In this document: positions 1 through 8,600 of the stretch, piece after piece
How the letters are laid out: every line of letters starts with the position of its first letter
Position numbering within the stretch: position 1 is the first letter of the stretch
From: JAMXLO01 sp037201625
GTDB lineage: Bacteria > Pseudomonadota > Alphaproteobacteria > Acetobacterales > Acetobacteraceae
Length of the DNA: 64,000 nt
Direction of reading: 5' to 3'
Assembly: GCA_037201625.1 (NCBI GenBank)
Contig: JBBCGR010000003.1
Coordinates: 2,542,001 to 2,606,000, forward strand
Made by a program: the position numbers and the translations under genes
The notes under the pieces: generated by a model
What the model was told of the DNA's origin: nothing
Seen by the model: the letters and a program-made list of their open reading frames with translations, nothing else
Databases searched by the model: none

Positions 1-390
1 GTGGCGATCCTGGGCGGCCTGGCGCTGTGCGCACTGGTGTTCAACGCCGACAGTCCGCTCATTGTCATCGTGGCCGCATGCGGCGTGATCGGCAGCGGCT
101 TCGGCCTGTGCTGGGCCTTCATGAGCCAGCGCATCCTGGGCGGCCTGGAGGGCGACGAGAGGGGACTCGGCGGTGGCGGCATCGCGACGGTGCGGCTGAC
201 CGGCGCCGCGGCGGGATCGGCAATGGCCGCCGCGGTGGCGAATCTCGGGGGGTTCGCGGAAGGCTTCTCGCCCGAGGCCGCCACCTCGGCCGGCGTCTGG
301 GTGTTCGCCACGGGGATTCCGATCGCCGGGCTTGCCTGCATCATCGCCTGGCGCCTCGGATCGCCCCGGATGGGTCAGGCCGCCGATTAA
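1..390 (+). CDS. MFS transporter, C-terminal fragment (gene starts before the window)
   Basis: Only the last 129 codons are present; the frame is open at base 1 and ends in TAA at 388-390. The peptide has hydrophobic stretches at about residues 1-12, 20-40 and 98-118, separated by Gly/Ala-rich loops, like the last helices of a 14-helix major facilitator drug-efflux protein. Substrate cannot be inferred. The family call rests on composition and on the glycine-rich loop preceding the last helices. A plausible Shine-Dalgarno and a lipoprotein gene follow 73 bp downstream on the same strand. Confidence 0.6.
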   Translation: MAILGGLALCALVFNADSPLIVIVAACGVIGSGFGLCWAFMSQRILGGLEGDERGLGGGGIATVRLTGAAAGSAMAAAVANLGGFAEGFSPEAATSAGVWVFATGIPIAGLACIIAWRLGSPRMGQAAD

Positions 391-463
391 CGCTGCCAAA
401 CGCTTCTTGCAGACCTGTCATGTTCGGCGGACAATACAGGTACCTATCCGCAAGGAGTTGCGC

Positions 464-1693
464 ATGAGGACCGGTCCGGCGCTTTCGCTGGCCGTCGCCA
501 CGCTGGCACTGGCCGGATGCGGGATGTTCCGCACCGCCGATACCCAGCCGCGCGGCCAGGTGACGCTGCGGGTTGCCGATGCCGCGCTCCAGTCGGGCGC
601 GCCCGACATGGCGCTGCGGATCGCCGACCTCGTGCTGCAGCAACAGCCCGACAATGTCGACGCGCTGGTGACAAGGGGCGACGCGCTCTATGCGCTGGGC
701 GCGGCGGAGCCGGCGCGCGCCGCCTACCGCCTGGCGGTGGCCGCCGACAGCAAGGACATTGCCGCGCAGATCGGTCTGGGGCGGACGCTGGTGCGATCGG
801 ACCCCGGCGAGGCCGAGACGCATTTCCGTGCGGCCCTCGCCCAGCAGCCGGACAACGTGATCGCGCTCAACAACCTGGGCATCGCCCGCGACATGCAGGG
901 GCGCCATGCCGATGCGCAGCAGGCGTACCGTGAGGCGCTGGCGCTGATGCCCGACATGGCGGACGTGAAGACCAACCTCGGCCTCTCGCTGGCGCTGTCC
1001 GGCCAGGGCCAGCAGGCCGTGCGCGTGCTGCAGCCGCTGGCGACGGCGCCGGAGGCCACGCCGATGAAGCGCGCCGACCTCGCCGTGGCGATGGCCCAGG
1101 CGCGCGACACCGGCCCGATGGGCCCGGTGAAGGAGCAGTCGGTGCAGACCGCGACCGCCCATTACGACGCGCCGCTGGCGATCGGCACGGCGCCGGTCGC
1201 CGCGGTGGCCACCCGGCCGCTGCGTCCTATGGCGGATGCCGTGCCGCAGCCCGCACCCGAGGTCCCGGTGGCGCGGGCGGCACTTGTCGTGCAGCAGCCC
1301 GAGCCACCTCCGCCGGCCCTGGCGACCGCCGTCGCGGCGCCCGCGCTGGCAGCGGCCGCCGTCGCACCGGCTGAGGCGCCGACGGCTCCCACGGCTGAGG
1401 CGCCCGCTCTTTCGGCCGGGCCGAGGGCGGTGATGGAGGGGATCTACGTCCAGGTCGCATCGCTCGATTCCGAGCAGGCGGCCCGCAGCGAGTGGCAGAA
1501 GCTGCGCTCCCGCTGGCCCGACCTGCTGACCGGGCATGAGCCGGCCGTGGTCCAGGCCGATGTGCGCGAGCGGAAATACTGGCGCCTGCGCACCGGCGGT
1601 TTCACCAGCGTCGGCGACGCAAGCGAGTTCTGCGCCAGGCTGCGCACCGCCGGCGGCGACTGCTGGACCGTGGGGGTCGTCGGCAGGAGCTAG
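464..1693 (+). CDS. TPR lipoprotein with C-terminal SPOR domain
   Basis: The 409-aa product starts with a lipoprotein signal peptide whose lipobox is LAGC with Cys19, so it should be lipidated and envelope-anchored. Residues of about 30-215 form tetratricopeptide repeats (for example ALNNLGIARDMQGRHADAQQ). An Ala/Pro-rich linker follows, and the last ~80 residues form a SPOR fold (IYVQVASLDSEQAARSEW). SPOR domains bind denuded glycan strands of peptidoglycan, so a role at septa or in wall remodelling is likely but inferred. The ATG at 464 was chosen because AAGGAG lies 7 bp upstream and the signal peptide begins there; the frame is open further upstream. Gene-specific function is unknown. Confidence 0.85.
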   Translation: MRTGPALSLAVATLALAGCGMFRTADTQPRGQVTLRVADAALQSGAPDMALRIADLVLQQQPDNVDALVTRGDALYALGAAEPARAAYRLAVAADSKDIAAQIGLGRTLVRSDPGEAETHFRAALAQQPDNVIALNNLGIARDMQGRHADAQQAYREALALMPDMADVKTNLGLSLALSGQGQQAVRVLQPLATAPEATPMKRADLAVAMAQARDTGPMGPVKEQSVQTATAHYDAPLAIGTAPVAAVATRPLRPMADAVPQPAPEVPVARAALVVQQPEPPPPALATAVAAPALAAAAVAPAEAPTAPTAEAPALSAGPRAVMEGIYVQVASLDSEQAARSEWQKLRSRWPDLLTGHEPAVVQADVRERKYWRLRTGGFTSVGDASEFCARLRTAGGDCWTVGVVGRS

Positions 1694-1744
1694 GGCGTGA
1701 TCCGCGCGGTCCGGTGGATCAGCCGGAGCGGTGGATCACGCTCT
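1692..1744. repeat. Intergenic palindromic repeat, copy 1
   Basis: AGGGCGTGAT (1692-1701) pairs with ATCACGCTCT (1735-1744), 9 of 10 positions matching. The same element, better preserved, is at 20045-20149. Both copies sit at the stop codon of an envelope lipoprotein gene. A degenerate second hairpin follows at about 1755-1800. It could act as a transcript end or mRNA stabiliser, but it has no T-run. Confidence 0.6.
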
Positions 1745-1795
1745 CAGACAACGCACCGGAGCCGATTCCGCGGCCCAGCGCCAACGGGAACCGAG

Positions 1796-2170
1796 CTAGG
1801 CCTGCGCGACCGGCCGGTCCTCGACGGTGCCGGTCAGCGGTTTCGCATGACTGCCGTGGCGCTCGCCGATATGGCTGTAGGCGATCATCCCGGCCTTCAT
1901 CCGCGCCACCGTGTCGTATTCCGGGCCGGCCACCAGCGGCGAACTGATCGCGGCCGGCGTGCCGACCGGCGCCTTCTGCCCGGCAACTTGTGCCGCGAAC
2001 ACGGCCTCGAACGGTGACGGTTTCGCCTCGCCTGCCGTCTTCACCTCGGATTTGGCGGCGGCCGAGCCCGAGGATCGCGACGAATCCAACTGCTCGGCCA
2101 GCCAGGACACGCCTCTGGCGACCGACACGACGGCGCCGATGACGCCGCCAATGGCTACGAGTGGAAACAT
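1796..2170 (-). CDS. Hypothetical protein with N-terminal membrane segment
   Basis: The 124-aa product is not recognised. Residues 1-20 are hydrophobic and glycine-rich (MFPLVAIGGVIGAVVSVARG), suggesting a single membrane anchor or uncleaved signal. The rest is a low-complexity Ser/Ala/Pro-rich tail ending in a more conserved-looking stretch, ARMKAGMIAYSHIGERHG. The start at 2170 is supported by GAGG six bases upstream. Both the Shine-Dalgarno and the ATG lie in the 3' arm of a perfect 13-bp hairpin (2168-2211). It follows the NIPSNAP gene on the same strand by 55 bp. Coding status is probable, not certain. Confidence 0.5.
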   Translation of the reverse strand: MFPLVAIGGVIGAVVSVARGVSWLAEQLDSSRSSGSAAAKSEVKTAGEAKPSPFEAVFAAQVAGQKAPVGTPAAISSPLVAGPEYDTVARMKAGMIAYSHIGERHGSHAKPLTGTVEDRPVAQA

Positions 2171-2211
2171 GCTGCACCTCGCGAGACTGAAACTGCGTGA
2201 GGTGCAGCATG
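2168..2211 (-). promoter_or_regulatory. 13-bp perfect inverted repeat enclosing a Shine-Dalgarno and start codon
   Basis: The arms are 2168-2180 and 2199-2211, with an 18-nt loop. Read as minus-strand mRNA, the 3' arm contains GAGG, a 6-nt spacer and the ATG of the 1796-2170 ORF, so folding would hide the ribosome binding site. The element also lies 15 bp after the NIPSNAP stop codon. It could instead be an intercistronic terminator or stabiliser, or a DNA operator. No T-run follows either arm. Confidence 0.6.
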
Positions 2212-2225
2212 AACCGTGCCAGACG

Positions 2226-2843
2226 CTACTTCAGCGGCGAGAACGCCGCCGGCACCACCAGCATGTTCTCCTGCTTCAGCAGCGCGCCCGGCGGCGATCC
2301 CGGCGGCCAGATGCCCTTCGCCACCGCCTCGGCGCGGACGCGGAAGCGCTCGGCGGCGTCCTTGTAGGCCCAGATGTGGCACCACTTGTTCAGCCCGCCG
2401 AGTTCCGAATACCAGGCACCGACCAGTGGCGACAGCGCGACGCGGCCCGGCACCTTCTCGGCCCAGCGCTCCATCACCGTGGGCAGCGTGCCGGGCGCGT
2501 AGGTGTACATGCGGATCTCGTAGATGCCGCCCAGCGAGCGCGGCTCGAGCGGCGGCGAGAACGGCGCCGGCAGGAAGACCTCGCTCTTCTGCTCCAGCGT
2601 CAGTTCGCGCGTGTTCGGCGGCCAGCCTTCCGCCTTCGACGCCTCGGCGCGCACCGCGGCGCGCTGGTCCAGGCTGTCATACGGCCAGACATGAATGACC
2701 TGGTTCAGCGGGCCGACCTCGGTGTGCCAGAACGCCGCCAGCTTGGAGAACTTCTCGCGGATCGGCAGCGCGCTGGCGAAGCGCTCCTCGAAGGTCGGGA
2801 TGTTCCCCGGCTTCAGCGTGTAGGTCCGCATTTCTATGATCAT
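2226..2843 (-). CDS. NIPSNAP family protein
   Basis: The 205-aa protein is built of two NIPSNAP-type ferredoxin-like repeats. The first starts at residue 2 (IIEMRTYTLKPG) and the second near residue 107 (IYEIRMYTYAPGTLP). Each contains the typical WHTEVGPLNQVIHVWPY or WYSELGGLNKWCHIWAY core. The family is of uncertain biochemical function; bacterial members often sit beside catabolic oxidoreductases. ATG 2843 is preferred over ATG 2858 because GGGGAA lies 7 bp upstream of it. A divergent SnoaL-like gene begins 83 bp away, so the two may share a promoter region. Confidence 0.85.
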   Translation of the reverse strand: MIIEMRTYTLKPGNIPTFEERFASALPIREKFSKLAAFWHTEVGPLNQVIHVWPYDSLDQRAAVRAEASKAEGWPPNTRELTLEQKSEVFLPAPFSPPLEPRSLGGIYEIRMYTYAPGTLPTVMERWAEKVPGRVALSPLVGAWYSELGGLNKWCHIWAYKDAAERFRVRAEAVAKGIWPPGSPPGALLKQENMLVVPAAFSPLK

Positions 2844-2926
2844 CGGTCGCTTCCCCATGTCGGTGGATGCGGCGACGTTAGTGCCCGCACCCTCGACTCG
2901 GCAAGCGAGCGGCGCTACGCAGGCGC

Positions 2927-3337
2927 ATGGACGACCGGACGCTGATCAACGACCTGTTCGTGCGCTACACCACCGCGCTGGACGCCGGCGATGTCGATAC
3001 GATTGTCGGCTGCTTCACCGAGGACGGCGCGCTGGAAAGCCCCGCCGTCGGCATCTACGCAGGCCGCCAGGGCATCCGCGACTTTGCCGAGCGCTTCGCA
3101 CGGTTCCATGCGAATGGCTCCCAGCTTCGCCATTTCATCTCCAACATGGCCGTGCAGGTGAACGGCGACGAAGCGCGCGCCACCTGCTACCTGCTCACCG
3201 TCATTACGCGCGGCGGCAAGACAGAACTGATGGCGCCCGGCCGCTACGACTGCAAGCTCGCCAAGGTCGCCGGCGAGTGGCTGTTCAAGCACCGGCTGGT
3301 GGTGCTCGACGGCGAGGCGAAGCTCGACGGCATCTGA
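2927..3337 (+). CDS. SnoaL-like / NTF2-superfamily protein
   Basis: The 136-aa protein has the cone-shaped NTF2-like pattern: an N-terminal helix (LINDLFVRYTTALDAGDVD), then TIVGCFTEDGALESP, IRDFAERFARF and a C-terminal strand set ending WLFKHRLVVLDGEAKLDG. This matches SnoaL_4-type domains, used as small hydrolases, isomerases or ligand-binding proteins. The actual substrate cannot be deduced. It is divergent from the NIPSNAP gene and convergent with the extradiol dioxygenase gene, and could belong to the same aromatic or acyl catabolic set. Confidence 0.8.
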   Translation: MDDRTLINDLFVRYTTALDAGDVDTIVGCFTEDGALESPAVGIYAGRQGIRDFAERFARFHANGSQLRHFISNMAVQVNGDEARATCYLLTVITRGGKTELMAPGRYDCKLAKVAGEWLFKHRLVVLDGEAKLDGI

Positions 3338-3388
3338 GCCCGGGCATCTGACGGCGCGCATCTGAACGCGCGAAACTGGGCGCGGCGG

Positions 3389-4327
3389 TCATCGGAAGCT
3401 GGCGAAGCACAGTCCCGTGCCACTCAACGCCGGCGTGCGATAGCCCGGCACATAGCTCACCCAGTCCAGCGACAGCGGCCCCAGCGCGCCGGCCAGGCAG
3501 ATCCAGTTGCGCATCTCGGAACTGCCCGACATCAATTTCGCCAGCGGCGCGCTGCGGAAGAACGCCATGTCCTTGCGGCGCAGCGCCTCGATCAGCGCCT
3601 GGTCGAATGCCTCATCCACCACGAAATGGCTCAGCCCGCCCGAGGCCAGTACACCGATGCGGCCGTCGCCGGGATACGCCTCGACCGCCCGGCGCAGCGC
3701 CTCGCCCAATGCCACGCAGCGCGCGGGCGACGGCTGGTTCGGCGGGTAATACGCATTCAGGAACACCGGCACGATCGGCACGCCGTCCGGCAGGTAGAAC
3801 CGGTGGATGAACGAATAGGCGTGGCCCTCGCGCTGCCCGTCCCGCAGCGACGCCATCACCGACAGGTCGAACCCGTCCTGCTGCAGCGCGCCGATCAGGT
3901 GTCGCGCGAGTGCTGCCTCGCAGGGGAAATCCGCCTCGACGATGTCGCGCTGGTAGGGCAGGCGGCCGCGGATGGCCGCACCGTAATAGATGCCGATCGC
4001 CGGCATGTTGTCGTGCTGGAACAGTTCCTCCTGGTCGTCGCCCACCACGATCAGCGCATCCAGCCGCGCCGCCGCCACATCGTCGCGCAGCCGCGCCATC
4101 GCCTCCGTCGCCTCGGCACGGCGGCGGAGCAGGTGCACGGGGGCGATCCGCTCCTGCGCATCCGCCGGCGCACGCGCCAGCAGCGTCTCGTAGTCGCAGT
4201 CGCGGCCGTCGAGGTCGACGAACTGCCGCCGCCGGTCGCGGTCGAGGAACACGGTCTGCCATTCCTCGACGGTCGCCGCGAGCATCGGGCTGTGCGACGA
4301 GCCGAATGCACCGATCAGACGGGCCAT
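3389..4327 (-). CDS. LigB-type class III extradiol ring-cleavage dioxygenase
   Basis: The 312-aa protein resembles the catalytic subunit of class III extradiol dioxygenases, which open catechol-type rings using non-haem Fe(II). It has the N-terminal SSHSP motif with candidate iron-ligand His12, the GDDQEELF segment at 96-103 and GGLSHFVVDE in the C-terminal third. There is no separate small LigA-type subunit next to it, so it may act alone as MhpB-like enzymes do. ATG 4327 was chosen because GGGAGGA lies 5 bp upstream; the upstream in-frame ATG at 4351 lacks this spacing. Substrate unknown. Confidence 0.85.
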   Translation of the reverse strand: MARLIGAFGSSHSPMLAATVEEWQTVFLDRDRRRQFVDLDGRDCDYETLLARAPADAQERIAPVHLLRRRAEATEAMARLRDDVAAARLDALIVVGDDQEELFQHDNMPAIGIYYGAAIRGRLPYQRDIVEADFPCEAALARHLIGALQQDGFDLSVMASLRDGQREGHAYSFIHRFYLPDGVPIVPVFLNAYYPPNQPSPARCVALGEALRRAVEAYPGDGRIGVLASGGLSHFVVDEAFDQALIEALRRKDMAFFRSAPLAKLMSGSSEMRNWICLAGALGPLSLDWVSYVPGYRTPALSGTGLCFASFR

Positions 4328-4433
4328 GGGCGTCCTCCCTTTGCCACGCAAGCGTCACTGCAACGACATACGGCCGGCAGGCACGGACGCCGCGGCGACA
4401 CGCGCCGCGGAGCGACACGGCACGCGGATCGCG

Positions 4434-4985
4434 TCAGACGCTTCGCCGCAGCGCCAGGCCGAACTGCAGCCAGCCCACGCCCTGCACGATCAGTTCCACC
4501 GCGATCAGCGTGCCGACGACCCACAGCCCCGACCAGGGCAGCGTCACGTACAGCAGCACGCCGACCCCCAGGCTGATGAGGCCGCCGGCCAGCAACAATC
4601 CCCAGCCCGTCATGCCTCGATGCCGCACGGCCATGATGACGCGCAGGACACCGCCGATGATCAGCGCCGCCGCCACCAGGATCGTGATGACGACCGACCC
4701 CTCGAGCGGCTCCGCCATCAGCAGCGCGCCGCCGATGACGTACAGCACGCCCATCAGCACGTGCAGCGCGAAGGCGCCCCATTCCCGGTCCATGAACGCG
4801 TGGATGATCTGGAACGCGCCGGCGATCAGCAGCAGGGCGCCGATGAAGATCACACCTGCGATGGTGAAGGCGATCACGTCGAACCAGGCGACGATACCCA
4901 GCACGAGCTGGGCAACACCCAGCGCAACGAACCAGCCCCACGCCGTGCGCGGTCGCCGCCGATCGGACGCAGTCAGGTCGCTCAT
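4434..4985 (-). CDS. HdeD family (DUF308) membrane protein
   Basis: The 183-aa protein has about six hydrophobic helices arranged as three hairpins, the pattern of HdeD/DUF308 proteins. Typical segments are GVIFIGALLLIAGAFQIIHAF and LVAAALIIGGVLRVIMA. E. coli HdeD takes part in acid resistance at high cell density; here only the fold is supported. The start is ATG 4985, where the homology-like N-terminus (MSDLTASDRRRPRTAWGW) begins. It is divergent from the kup gene, with 124 bp between the starts. Confidence 0.85.
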   Translation of the reverse strand: MSDLTASDRRRPRTAWGWFVALGVAQLVLGIVAWFDVIAFTIAGVIFIGALLLIAGAFQIIHAFMDREWGAFALHVLMGVLYVIGGALLMAEPLEGSVVITILVAAALIIGGVLRVIMAVRHRGMTGWGLLLAGGLISLGVGVLLYVTLPWSGLWVVGTLIAVELIVQGVGWLQFGLALRRSV

Positions 4986-5109
4986 GGCACCGACGTTAAC
5001 GACCGATCCGCCGCCCTGGCAACCCGTGCCGAAGCTTCCTCGACCGGCGCTTGTTTCGTCCAGGCGGGACGCGTATGCGTTCCCACATGATTGCAGAGCG
5101 TTACCGGCG

Positions 5110-7002
5110 ATGACCGTAGCGACCGCGACCGAGCCCCTGCGCAAAGCCTCGCCGGAGCTCGGCGTAATCGTCGCGGTCCTGGGCGTGGTCTACGGCGATA
5201 TCGGTACCAGCCCGCTCTACGCCTTCAAGACCAGCCTGCAGCATTTCCCGCCCGGCGGCGTCACCAATCTAGAGATCATGGGCGTCCTGTCGCTGATCTT
5301 CTGGTCGCTCGTGCTGGTCGTCACGGTGAAGTACGTGCTGCTGATCATGCTCGCGGACAACCGCGGCGAGGGCGGCATCCTGGCGCTGATGGCGCTGGCG
5401 CAGCGCGTCTCGGTCGGCACCCGTGCGCGCGGGGCGTTGACCCTGATCGGGATCATCGGCGCCTGTCTGTTCTTCGGTGACGGCGTGATCACGCCCGCCA
5501 TCTCGGTGCTGTCGGCGGTCGAGGGCATCGAGGTCTCGGCTCCCGAACTGGCGCAGTACGTCCTGCCGATCAGTATCGTGGTGATCATCCTGCTGTTCGC
5601 CGTCCAGTCGCATGGCACGGGCAGCGTCGGCCGGGTGTTCGGGCCTATCATGGCGCTCTGGTTCCTGTCGATCGGCCTGCTGGGGATCTGGGAGATCGTG
5701 CAGCACCCGTTCGTGCTGCTGGCGCTGTCACCCACCTACGCGGTGACGCTGTGCCTGCACCATGGATGGCTGGCATTCATCGTGCTGGGCTCGGTCGTGC
5801 TGTGCGTCACCGGGGCCGAGGCGCTGTACGCCGATATGGGACATTTCGGCCGTGACGCGATCCGCGCCGCCTGGCTGTACTTCGTGCTGCCCTGCCTGGT
5901 GCTGAACTATTTCGGCCAGGGGGCGCTGCTGATCTCCGACCGCAGCGCCGTGGCCAATCCGTTCTTCCTGCTCGGACCGCACTGGACCAGCCTGCCCATG
6001 GTGGTACTGGCGACCGCGGCCACCGTGATCGCCAGCCAGGCGATGATCTCCGGCGCCTTCTCCATGGCGCGGCAATGCGTGCAACTGGGCTTCGTGCCGC
6101 GCCTCACGGTGCGCCACACCAGCACGATGGAGGAAGGCCAGATCTACCTGCCGCAGGTGAGCGCGATGATGCTCATCGGCGTGGTCATCCTGGTATTCGC
6201 ATTCCGCACGTCCGACAACCTCGCCGCCGCCTACGGCATCGCCGTCACCGGCACGTTCCTGTGCACCAGCATGCTGGCGATCGTCGTGTTCCGCCGTCAG
6301 TTCCACTGGTCGCGGTTGACGGCGGTCGCGGTGTTCGGCTTCTTCTTCGTAATCGACGTGGTCTTCTTCGCCTCCAACCTGCTCAAGGTGCCGGAGGGCG
6401 GCTGGGTGCCGCTGGTGCTGGGCGTCGCGCTGACCGCGCTCATGACGTCGTGGAAGCGCGGCCGCGACCTGCTGCTGGCGCGCTGGAAGCAGGACAGCCT
6501 GCCGCTCGCCCCGTTCCTCGCGCGACTGCCGCAGTCACGTACCGTGCGCGTGCCGGGCATGGCGGTGTTCCTGACCGGCAACCCCGACTACGTGCCGACG
6601 TCGCTGCTGCACAACCTCAAACACAACAAGGTACTGCACGAGCGGGTGCTGTTCGTCACCGTGCTGAACGTCGACGTGCCCGAGGCCGGTGCCGATCAGC
6701 GCGTGGAGGTGGCCGAGCTGGCGCCGGGAATCCATCGCGTCGTGCTGCGCTACGGCTTCATGGAGAGCCCCAACATTCCGCGCGCGCTCGAGGACCTCAA
6801 TGCCGCCGGCGTGCCGTTCGACCCGATGCAGGCGAGCTATTTTCTCGGCCGCGAGGTGCTGGTGCCGGCGACCGTGCCGAAGCTGCCGTGGTGGCGGCAC
6901 TGGCTGTTCCTGGTGATGGCGCGCAATGCGGTGCCGGCCACGGAATTCTTTCGTATCCCGTATGATCGCGTGGTCGAGCTCGGCGTCCGCGTCGCGATCT
7001 GA
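5110..7002 (+). CDS. kup: Kup (TrkD) low-affinity potassium transporter
   Basis: The 630-aa inner-membrane protein belongs to the KUP/HAK/KT family of K+ uptake proteins, usually proton-coupled. Residues 28-38, YGDIGTSPLYA, are the family signature. About twelve helices follow, then a cytoplasmic tail of roughly 150 residues ending NAVPATEFFRIPYDRVVELG, as in E. coli Kup (about 622 aa). ATG 5110 (MTVATATEP) matches the family length; the same frame is open far upstream but there it reads Arg/Pro-rich shadow sequence. The Shine-Dalgarno is weak. Confidence 0.95.
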   Translation: MTVATATEPLRKASPELGVIVAVLGVVYGDIGTSPLYAFKTSLQHFPPGGVTNLEIMGVLSLIFWSLVLVVTVKYVLLIMLADNRGEGGILALMALAQRVSVGTRARGALTLIGIIGACLFFGDGVITPAISVLSAVEGIEVSAPELAQYVLPISIVVIILLFAVQSHGTGSVGRVFGPIMALWFLSIGLLGIWEIVQHPFVLLALSPTYAVTLCLHHGWLAFIVLGSVVLCVTGAEALYADMGHFGRDAIRAAWLYFVLPCLVLNYFGQGALLISDRSAVANPFFLLGPHWTSLPMVVLATAATVIASQAMISGAFSMARQCVQLGFVPRLTVRHTSTMEEGQIYLPQVSAMMLIGVVILVFAFRTSDNLAAAYGIAVTGTFLCTSMLAIVVFRRQFHWSRLTAVAVFGFFFVIDVVFFASNLLKVPEGGWVPLVLGVALTALMTSWKRGRDLLLARWKQDSLPLAPFLARLPQSRTVRVPGMAVFLTGNPDYVPTSLLHNLKHNKVLHERVLFVTVLNVDVPEAGADQRVEVAELAPGIHRVVLRYGFMESPNIPRALEDLNAAGVPFDPMQASYFLGREVLVPATVPKLPWWRHWLFLVMARNAVPATEFFRIPYDRVVELGVRVAI

Positions 7003-7402
7003 TCCGTCCCGGACTGCCGCCGAACGTTCCCCCTGTCACCAGCCGACCGGTCCGCTATCGCAGATGTGACTATTGCGACCGCCGTAAAGACCGTCCTGAC
7101 GGGTTCGTAATGTGGCGGCATAACTTGCGACAGACGGTGAGTCACATCATGTCGGTCCTGTCGCCGTGAAGCGCAGGATGTCGGCCGGCGCGATCGGGTT
7201 GCGGAACCGCTCCCCTGGTGGTGCCGCTCCCGGTCGGGTCGGCCCTCATTTTGCAAATCGCCACGGCGACGGTAGCGGGTTACGGCGTGCGGGTCACCCA
7301 CTCGTTACGCGACATGAATCCGTTCCTTGTGACAGGCTCCGATGGATGGTTGCCACGCCGATCCGGCATGGCACCACCATTCGGTTCAGGAAAGGTCTGA
7401 AC
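7003..7402. other. 400-bp intergenic region with nested inverted repeats
   Basis: No convincing gene is seen between kup and the MarR-type gene. GATGTGACT (7063-7071) and AGTCACATC (7140-7148) are a perfect 9-bp inverted repeat. Nested inside are CCGCC (7079-7083) with GGCGG (7114-7118), and a CCGT/ACGG hairpin at about 7091-7102. The element may be a structured transcript end or leader, or chance in GC-rich DNA. The promoter of the MarR gene should lie in the right half. Confidence 0.4.
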
Positions 7403-7816
7403 ATGATCACCAACGAAGTAAGCGACGGTCTTGCCGGCATCCTGCGCACCGCGATCGTCGAGCTGGTCCGGCGCGACGGTCCGGATTTGTCGGCGCGGCA
7501 ACTAGGAGTTTTCCTGACCTGCTATCTCGAGACCGAAGCGCAGACGGTCCGTGGGCTGGCGGCGAAACTCGGCGTCTCCAAGCCCGCGATCACGCGCGCA
7601 CTCGATCGGCTATCGGAATTCGACCTGGTACGCCGCAAGACCGATCCGCTGGATCGCCGCAGCGTTCTGGTGCAGCGGACCGCAACGGGCATGGCTTTCC
7701 TGCGTGAGTTGCGTACGATTCTTCGTGATGCGGCGACCGCCATGCGCATAACCGCCGAGCCCGCGCCGGCCGGCCGGCAGCGCTCGGGCAGCGAGGTCCG
7801 CGCCGCGGCTCACTGA
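7403..7816 (+). CDS. MarR family transcriptional regulator
   Basis: The 137-aa protein is a compact winged helix-turn-helix regulator. The recognition region is VRGLAAKLGVSKPAITRALDR and the wing is LVRRKTDPLDRRSVLVQRT, the DxRS/R-type wing of MarR proteins. The dimerisation helices at both ends are short. ATG 7403 follows AGGAAAGG by 7 bp. Target genes are unknown; the following free-methionine sulfoxide reductase gene starts 53 bp after its stop and could be co-transcribed. The Arg- and Ala-rich C-terminus shows no recognisable motif. Confidence 0.85.
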   Translation: MITNEVSDGLAGILRTAIVELVRRDGPDLSARQLGVFLTCYLETEAQTVRGLAAKLGVSKPAITRALDRLSEFDLVRRKTDPLDRRSVLVQRTATGMAFLRELRTILRDAATAMRITAEPAPAGRQRSGSEVRAAAH

Positions 7817-7869
7817 CACGGCGTCCCGGTTGGCGGTATCATCCGCTACCGCCACCGGGGACCCGCGCG

Positions 7870-8391
7870 ATGCACGACACCTCCCGCCCCGCGCCCTGGA
7901 CCACGGTCCGGCGCACGGACGACAGGACTTCCTTCTACGACGATCTCGCGCATGAGATCGATGCGCTGCTGACGGGCGAGCCCGACAGCGTCGCCAACGC
8001 CGCCAACGCTGCGGCCGCGATCTACCATGCCCTGCCCGAATTGAACTGGGCCGGCTTCTATTTCCTGCGCAACGGGGAACTGGTGCTCGGACCGTTCCAG
8101 GGCCGTCCGGCCTGCGTCCGCATCGCGGTCGGCAAGGGTGTCTGCGGCACTGCGGCGGCGGAACGACGCTCGGTCCTGGTGCCGGACGTCGAGGCCTTTC
8201 CCGGACACATCACCTGCGACACGGCATCCCGCTCGGAACTTGTCGTTCCGCTGCTCGCCGGCGACCTTTTGCTCGGCGTGCTCGATCTCGACAGCCCCGT
8301 GCTGGCGCGCTTCGACGCAGTGGACCAGGCCGGCTGCGAGGGCCTGGTCCGGGTGATCGTCCGGCATCTGACCGTGTCTCAGCCGTTATGA
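7870..8391 (+). CDS. msrC: Free methionine-(R)-sulfoxide reductase (GAF domain)
   Basis: The 173-aa cytosolic GAF-domain enzyme reduces free methionine-R-sulfoxide, a repair and antioxidant role. The three cysteines of the E. coli enzyme (84, 94, 118) are conserved as Cys82, Cys92 and Cys116, in PACVRI, GVCGTAA and HITCD. The GAF core ends in the strand SELVVPLLAGDLLLGVLDLDS. Length fits the family (about 165 aa). It sits directly behind a MarR regulator, a class that often senses oxidants, so redox control is a reasonable inference. Confidence 0.92.
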   Translation: MHDTSRPAPWTTVRRTDDRTSFYDDLAHEIDALLTGEPDSVANAANAAAAIYHALPELNWAGFYFLRNGELVLGPFQGRPACVRIAVGKGVCGTAAAERRSVLVPDVEAFPGHITCDTASRSELVVPLLAGDLLLGVLDLDSPVLARFDAVDQAGCEGLVRVIVRHLTVSQPL

Positions 8392-8600
8392 AACGCTGAG
8401 GCGGGGTCACCCACGTCCTTTCCGGGCCGCCATGCAAGACGTGTCGGTGCGGATGACGCCGCGATAACGATGCAGGCGCGCTGACCCGGGGCGCCCCCGT
8501 GCGTTGGCCTTCGTGCGATGCGAGGCTCAGCCAACCGCGAAACGGACCTGCGCCTTCTTATACCAAGTCTCAGTAAGCGGGACCTATCGCGGCAACTATC

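Noticed and set aside
3910..5109. 400-codon upstream extension of the kup frame
   Set aside because: It lies antisense to the dioxygenase and HdeD genes and reads Arg/Pro/Ser-rich sequence. Kup of normal length starts at 5110.
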